DNA of 64,000 bases from assembly GCA_008012315.1 (NCBI GenBank), contig SSEL01000012.1, forward strand, positions 124,001 to 188,000, written 5' to 3'. Within the stretch, counting starts at the first letter, position 1, and each line of letters opens with the position of its first letter. This DNA comes from Rhodospirillaceae bacterium. GTDB taxonomy: Bacteria > Pseudomonadota > Alphaproteobacteria > Dongiales > Dongiaceae. The notes beneath the pieces are model-generated. The model saw nothing but the letters and a program-made list of their open reading frames with translations, had not been told where the DNA came from and did not search any database. Both the position numbers and the translations under genes were made by a program. Below are positions 61,488 through 64,000 of the stretch, in pieces.

Positions 61488-62653
61488 CGGCCTCCTGTCA
61501 TCTGCGATCGGTCGTCTTCGATATCCGGTTCGGTCGGTCTCGCTCGACTGAGCACCTCGGCGATGCGCGCGGGCCGGTCGCTGGCGATGAAGTTGCGGCC
61601 GCGCGGTCCGGCCAGGGCTTCGTCGATCAGGCCCAGCCAGGCTTCTTCTTCCACGCCGTAAGCGGCGGGATCGGTGCTGACACCGAGATCGGCGAGGAAA
61701 CGCGCCAGCAGACGAGGCGCCAAAGTGAGATCGCCGAAAATCTGCGTCAGCGCCTCGTCGCAACGCGGATCGCAGCCTAAGGCGGCCTGCATCACCGCCG
61801 GCAGGGTGAAGGAACAGGCAATGCCGTGGCTGATGCCGAAGCGCAAGGTGATCGGATAGGAGAGGCTGTGCGCCAGCGCGGTGCGCGTTGTGGAAAAGGC
61901 GAGGCCGGCATACAGCGCGGCCAGCGACAGATCGGTGCGCAATGCGATCTCTTCCGGCTGCTGGCGCAAGCGCGGCAAGGTCCGGATGATCGCCTTGGCG
62001 GCAAGCACCGCAAGATGACGCGAAAGCGGCGTGGCGTGATGGTTCCACAGGCTCTCCAGCGCATGGGAGAGCGCATCGAGGCCGGAGCTCAAGGTAATCG
62101 CCCAGGGCAAATCGACCGTCAGTTCCGGATCGATGAAGGAGGCTTCGGGAAACAGGTCCGGCCGGTCGAGCGAGAGCTTGCGGCTGTTCTCCTGGTCCCA
62201 CAGGGTCGCCCAGCAGGTGACGTCGCTGCCAGTGCCCGACGTCGTCGGCACGGCGATCAGCTTCAGCGGCGCTGTCGCGGCGTCATCGGGTGGGGCATCC
62301 GCTTCCAACGCGGTGAGCAGACGGTCCTGGCTGCCTTGGCCGACGGCGAGCGCCTTCGCCACATCGATGGCGGAGCCGCCACCCAGCGCCACGATCAGCC
62401 CGATATCCGGGTGCTGCGCCAGAGCTTCGTTGCAGGTCCTCAGATCGTCCAAGGTGGGTTTGGGCCGGAAATCAGTAATGACGAGCGCCTGGCTGCCGGT
62501 AGTGATGGCGAGCCGGCGGCCGAGATCGGCAAAGACGGGTTCCGGATAGGTCACCAGCGCATAGGGCCGGCCGGCAACCGCCGCTGCTATCTGTCCGAAT
62601 GCGCCTGGGCCGACCGATAGCCGGACCGGGTTATGATATTTCCAAAGCTGCAT
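61484..62653 (-). CDS. iron-containing alcohol dehydrogenase, phosphonoacetaldehyde-reductase-like
   Basis: 389 residues, group III Fe-ADH. The NAD-binding ALGGGSAIDVAKALA and the metal ligands in SGLDALSHALES, LAHSLSYP and ISHGIACS are intact. LWKYHNPVRLSVGPGAF and the link to phnCDE suggest the phosphonoacetaldehyde reductase subgroup (oxidising or reducing hydroxyethylphosphonate), but this is inference. The ATG at 62653 has GAGGG about 5 bases upstream. First gene of the phn operon; a LysR gene is divergent. Confidence 0.78.
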   Translation of the reverse strand: MQLWKYHNPVRLSVGPGAFGQIAAAVAGRPYALVTYPEPVFADLGRRLAITTGSQALVITDFRPKPTLDDLRTCNEALAQHPDIGLIVALGGGSAIDVAKALAVGQGSQDRLLTALEADAPPDDAATAPLKLIAVPTTSGTGSDVTCWATLWDQENSRKLSLDRPDLFPEASFIDPELTVDLPWAITLSSGLDALSHALESLWNHHATPLSRHLAVLAAKAIIRTLPRLRQQPEEIALRTDLSLAALYAGLAFSTTRTALAHSLSYPITLRFGISHGIACSFTLPAVMQAALGCDPRCDEALTQIFGDLTLAPRLLARFLADLGVSTDPAAYGVEEEAWLGLIDEALAGPRGRNFIASDRPARIAEVLSRARPTEPDIEDDRSQMTGGR

Positions 62654-62753
62654 CTGACCCTCTGCGCCGCAACGGCAACCCGCCATCCATCCTTGGTCTG
62701 GCGATTCGCGTGTTTTCAGGTGCCGTTCGGCGTCGGGTTAGACTATTCATGCA

Positions 62754-62787
62754 ATCTTCATATCGATCCAATTGAAAGCATGAAGAT
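62754..62787. promoter_or_regulatory. inverted repeat between Fe-ADH and the phn LysR gene
   Basis: ATCTTCAT (62754-62761) and ATGAAGAT (62780-62787) are perfect arms with 18 bases between. The site lies 18 bases upstream of the LysR ATG and before the divergent operon, where a LysR protein would bind. Confidence 0.55.
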
Positions 62788-62805
62788 AAGATATATAGTT
62801 GGTCT

Positions 62806-63696
62806 ATGAATGATGCTCAGCTCAGATGTTTCCACGTCGCTGCCATCGAAGGCAGTTTCTCGCGCGCCGCGGCGCGCCTGCGGCTCAGCCAGCCGACAGT
62901 CTCGACCCAGATCCGAATCCTCGAAGAGGGTTACAAGGTGCAGCTTTTCCGGCGCCATGGAAGGCGGGTCGAGCTGACTGATGAGGGGCGGGAACTGCGC
63001 GCCATCACCCTGCGGCTTTATGCGGCGCAGGAAGAGGCGCGCTCCTATCTCAGCCAGCGGCGGGAATTGATCGGCGGCCTGATCCGGATCGGCGCGGTCG
63101 GGCCGCATCATGTCATGCCGGTGCTGCGGGAATTCCAGGACCGTCATCCGCAGGTCGATTTCACCCTGAAAATGGGCAATTCGAATGAAATCTTCCAAGC
63201 GGTGCTGGACCGGGACGTCGATATCGGCGTGTTGGCTGAGCCCCGCATGGGCCATGAAAATCTCTATCTCATGCCCCTGCGGACCGATCACGTGGGCTTC
63301 GCGGTTAGCGCGCGGCATCCCTGGTCGGAGAAGCAGGCGGTGACACTGCCGGAAGCGGCGCAGGAAACCCTGCTGTTGCGCGAGGCCGGATCGGTCACAC
63401 GCAGCGTTTTCATGAAGGCGCTGACGGAAGCCGATCTCAAACCTGCGAAGATCATCGAGATCCACACGCGTGAAGCGATCAAGGAAGCGGTGGCGCAAGG
63501 ATTCGGCGCGGCGCCGATCCTCCATAGTGAGGCCAGCTATGACAGTCGCGTGAAGCTCATTCCGCTCGCCGCACCGTCACCGAGCTTTACCGAATATGTC
63601 ATCTGCCAGACCGAGATGCGCGGCACCGCGACGGTGCGCGCCTTCATCGCCGCTGCCGGCGATGTCGCGGCGCGCTGGCGCGCGGCCGTTCGGTGA
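62806..63696 (+). CDS. LysR-family regulator of the phosphonate cluster
   Basis: 296 residues. The DNA-binding part reads FHVAAIEGSFSRAAARLRLSQPTVSTQIRILEEG, then a LysR effector domain (VLREFQDRHPQVDFTLKMGN). It is divergent from the Fe-ADH-phnCDE operon and probably activates it when a phosphonate is present; the ligand is unknown. It ends 4 bases from the acetamidase gene, on the opposite strand. Confidence 0.9.
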   Translation: MNDAQLRCFHVAAIEGSFSRAAARLRLSQPTVSTQIRILEEGYKVQLFRRHGRRVELTDEGRELRAITLRLYAAQEEARSYLSQRRELIGGLIRIGAVGPHHVMPVLREFQDRHPQVDFTLKMGNSNEIFQAVLDRDVDIGVLAEPRMGHENLYLMPLRTDHVGFAVSARHPWSEKQAVTLPEAAQETLLLREAGSVTRSVFMKALTEADLKPAKIIEIHTREAIKEAVAQGFGAAPILHSEASYDSRVKLIPLAAPSPSFTEYVICQTEMRGTATVRAFIAAAGDVAARWRAAVR

Positions 63697-63700
63697 CGAC

Positions 63701-64000
63701 CTATTCGAAGACGATGCGCGGAAAATAAAGTGAGACGACATGCACCGGCTTGTTGACGAGCTCGCTGATGGCGAGATCGCCGCAGACGCTCGACAACAGA
63801 TAGGCATCCATCGCTGAAACCCCGTGCAACCGCCCGAGCAGATCGATCATCTGCATCGTCGCCATGCGGGCGGCCTCGAAAAGATCCGGTGAGACACCGC
63901 AGGTGACGTGATAACCCTTGGCGTCGAGATGTCGGGAAACCGGTCCCGCCGTGGTGAATTGCGGCCCCTTGAGCCGGGCATCCTTGATGAGATCGACCTT
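63701..64000 (-). CDS. acetamidase/formamidase family protein, C-terminal part
   Basis: The last 99 residues of a gene that runs off the right edge. GPVSRHLDAKGYHVTCGV, LLGRLHGVSAMDAYLLSSVCGDLAISELVN and the closing HVVSLYFPRIVFE are the C-terminal pattern of FmdA/AmdA amidases, which release ammonia from short amides. In typical members the segment reads DLRISEVV; here DLAISELV. Convergent with the LysR gene by 4 bases. Catalytic part not visible. Confidence 0.85.
   Translation of the reverse strand, partial: KVDLIKDARLKGPQFTTAGPVSRHLDAKGYHVTCGVSPDLFEAARMATMQMIDLLGRLHGVSAMDAYLLSSVCGDLAISELVNKPVHVVSLYFPRIVFE

Overview
This 64 kb window reads as one continuous piece of an alphaproteobacterial chromosome, most like the Rhodospirillales. 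The support is high GC, a long type-1 leuA, the dmeRF metal-efflux pair, the cell-cycle genes rcdA and trcR, the C-minus form of ribosomal protein bL31, a ROSE-type leader on a small heat-shock gene, and aztABC zinc import. The exact genus cannot be fixed from sequence alone. I see no rRNA, tRNA, CRISPR array, phage gene or transposase. Both edges cut genes: a P1/DmpA peptidase on the left and an acetamidase/formamidase on the right.

Left part (1-10.8 kb): ygfZ, a TIGR02444 protein, ubiX, a DUF465 protein, a flavodoxin-fold reductase, an Old Yellow Enzyme divergent from an ArsR regulator across a 25-bp palindrome, dmeR-dmeF, and leuA. The leuA leader holds a leucine-containing, probably leaderless peptide and strong hairpins. 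From 10.9 to 17.6 kb a TPP riboswitch precedes thiC-thiO-thiS-thiG-thiE, followed by prpE. From 18 to 31 kb lie single metabolic, transport and regulatory genes: rhlE, an AhpD-like protein, a methyltransferase, a DUF1326 protein, a papain-like fold that has lost its catalytic residues, amaB, two LysR regulators, two DMT exporters, a PAS protein and a soluble chemoreceptor.

The most unusual region is 31.3-42.4 kb. A fused CydDC-type exporter is followed by two very large RTX-type calcium-binding proteins built from a regular 254-255-residue module (1+1 and 3+1 copies). The two paralogues also share an upstream dyad, a short N-terminal motif and an almost identical terminator stem, so the whole transcription unit appears to have been copied.

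Right part (42.4-64 kb): trcR, qor, a DUF1192 protein, a gene-free stretch with two terminators and a 15-bp inverted repeat that may hold two small RNAs, metY with an alpha/beta hydrolase, hsp20 behind a ROSE thermometer and sigma-32-like promoter, rcdA, a lipoprotein, rpmE, cyaY, an ABC exporter, and an MHYT sensor kinase. Next is a zinc-starvation operon: an undescribed 48-residue membrane peptide, then aztA, aztB, aztC and a COG0523 metallochaperone behind a Zur-like box. Last is a phosphonate cluster (Fe-alcohol dehydrogenase, phnC, phnD, phnE) divergent from a LysR regulator.
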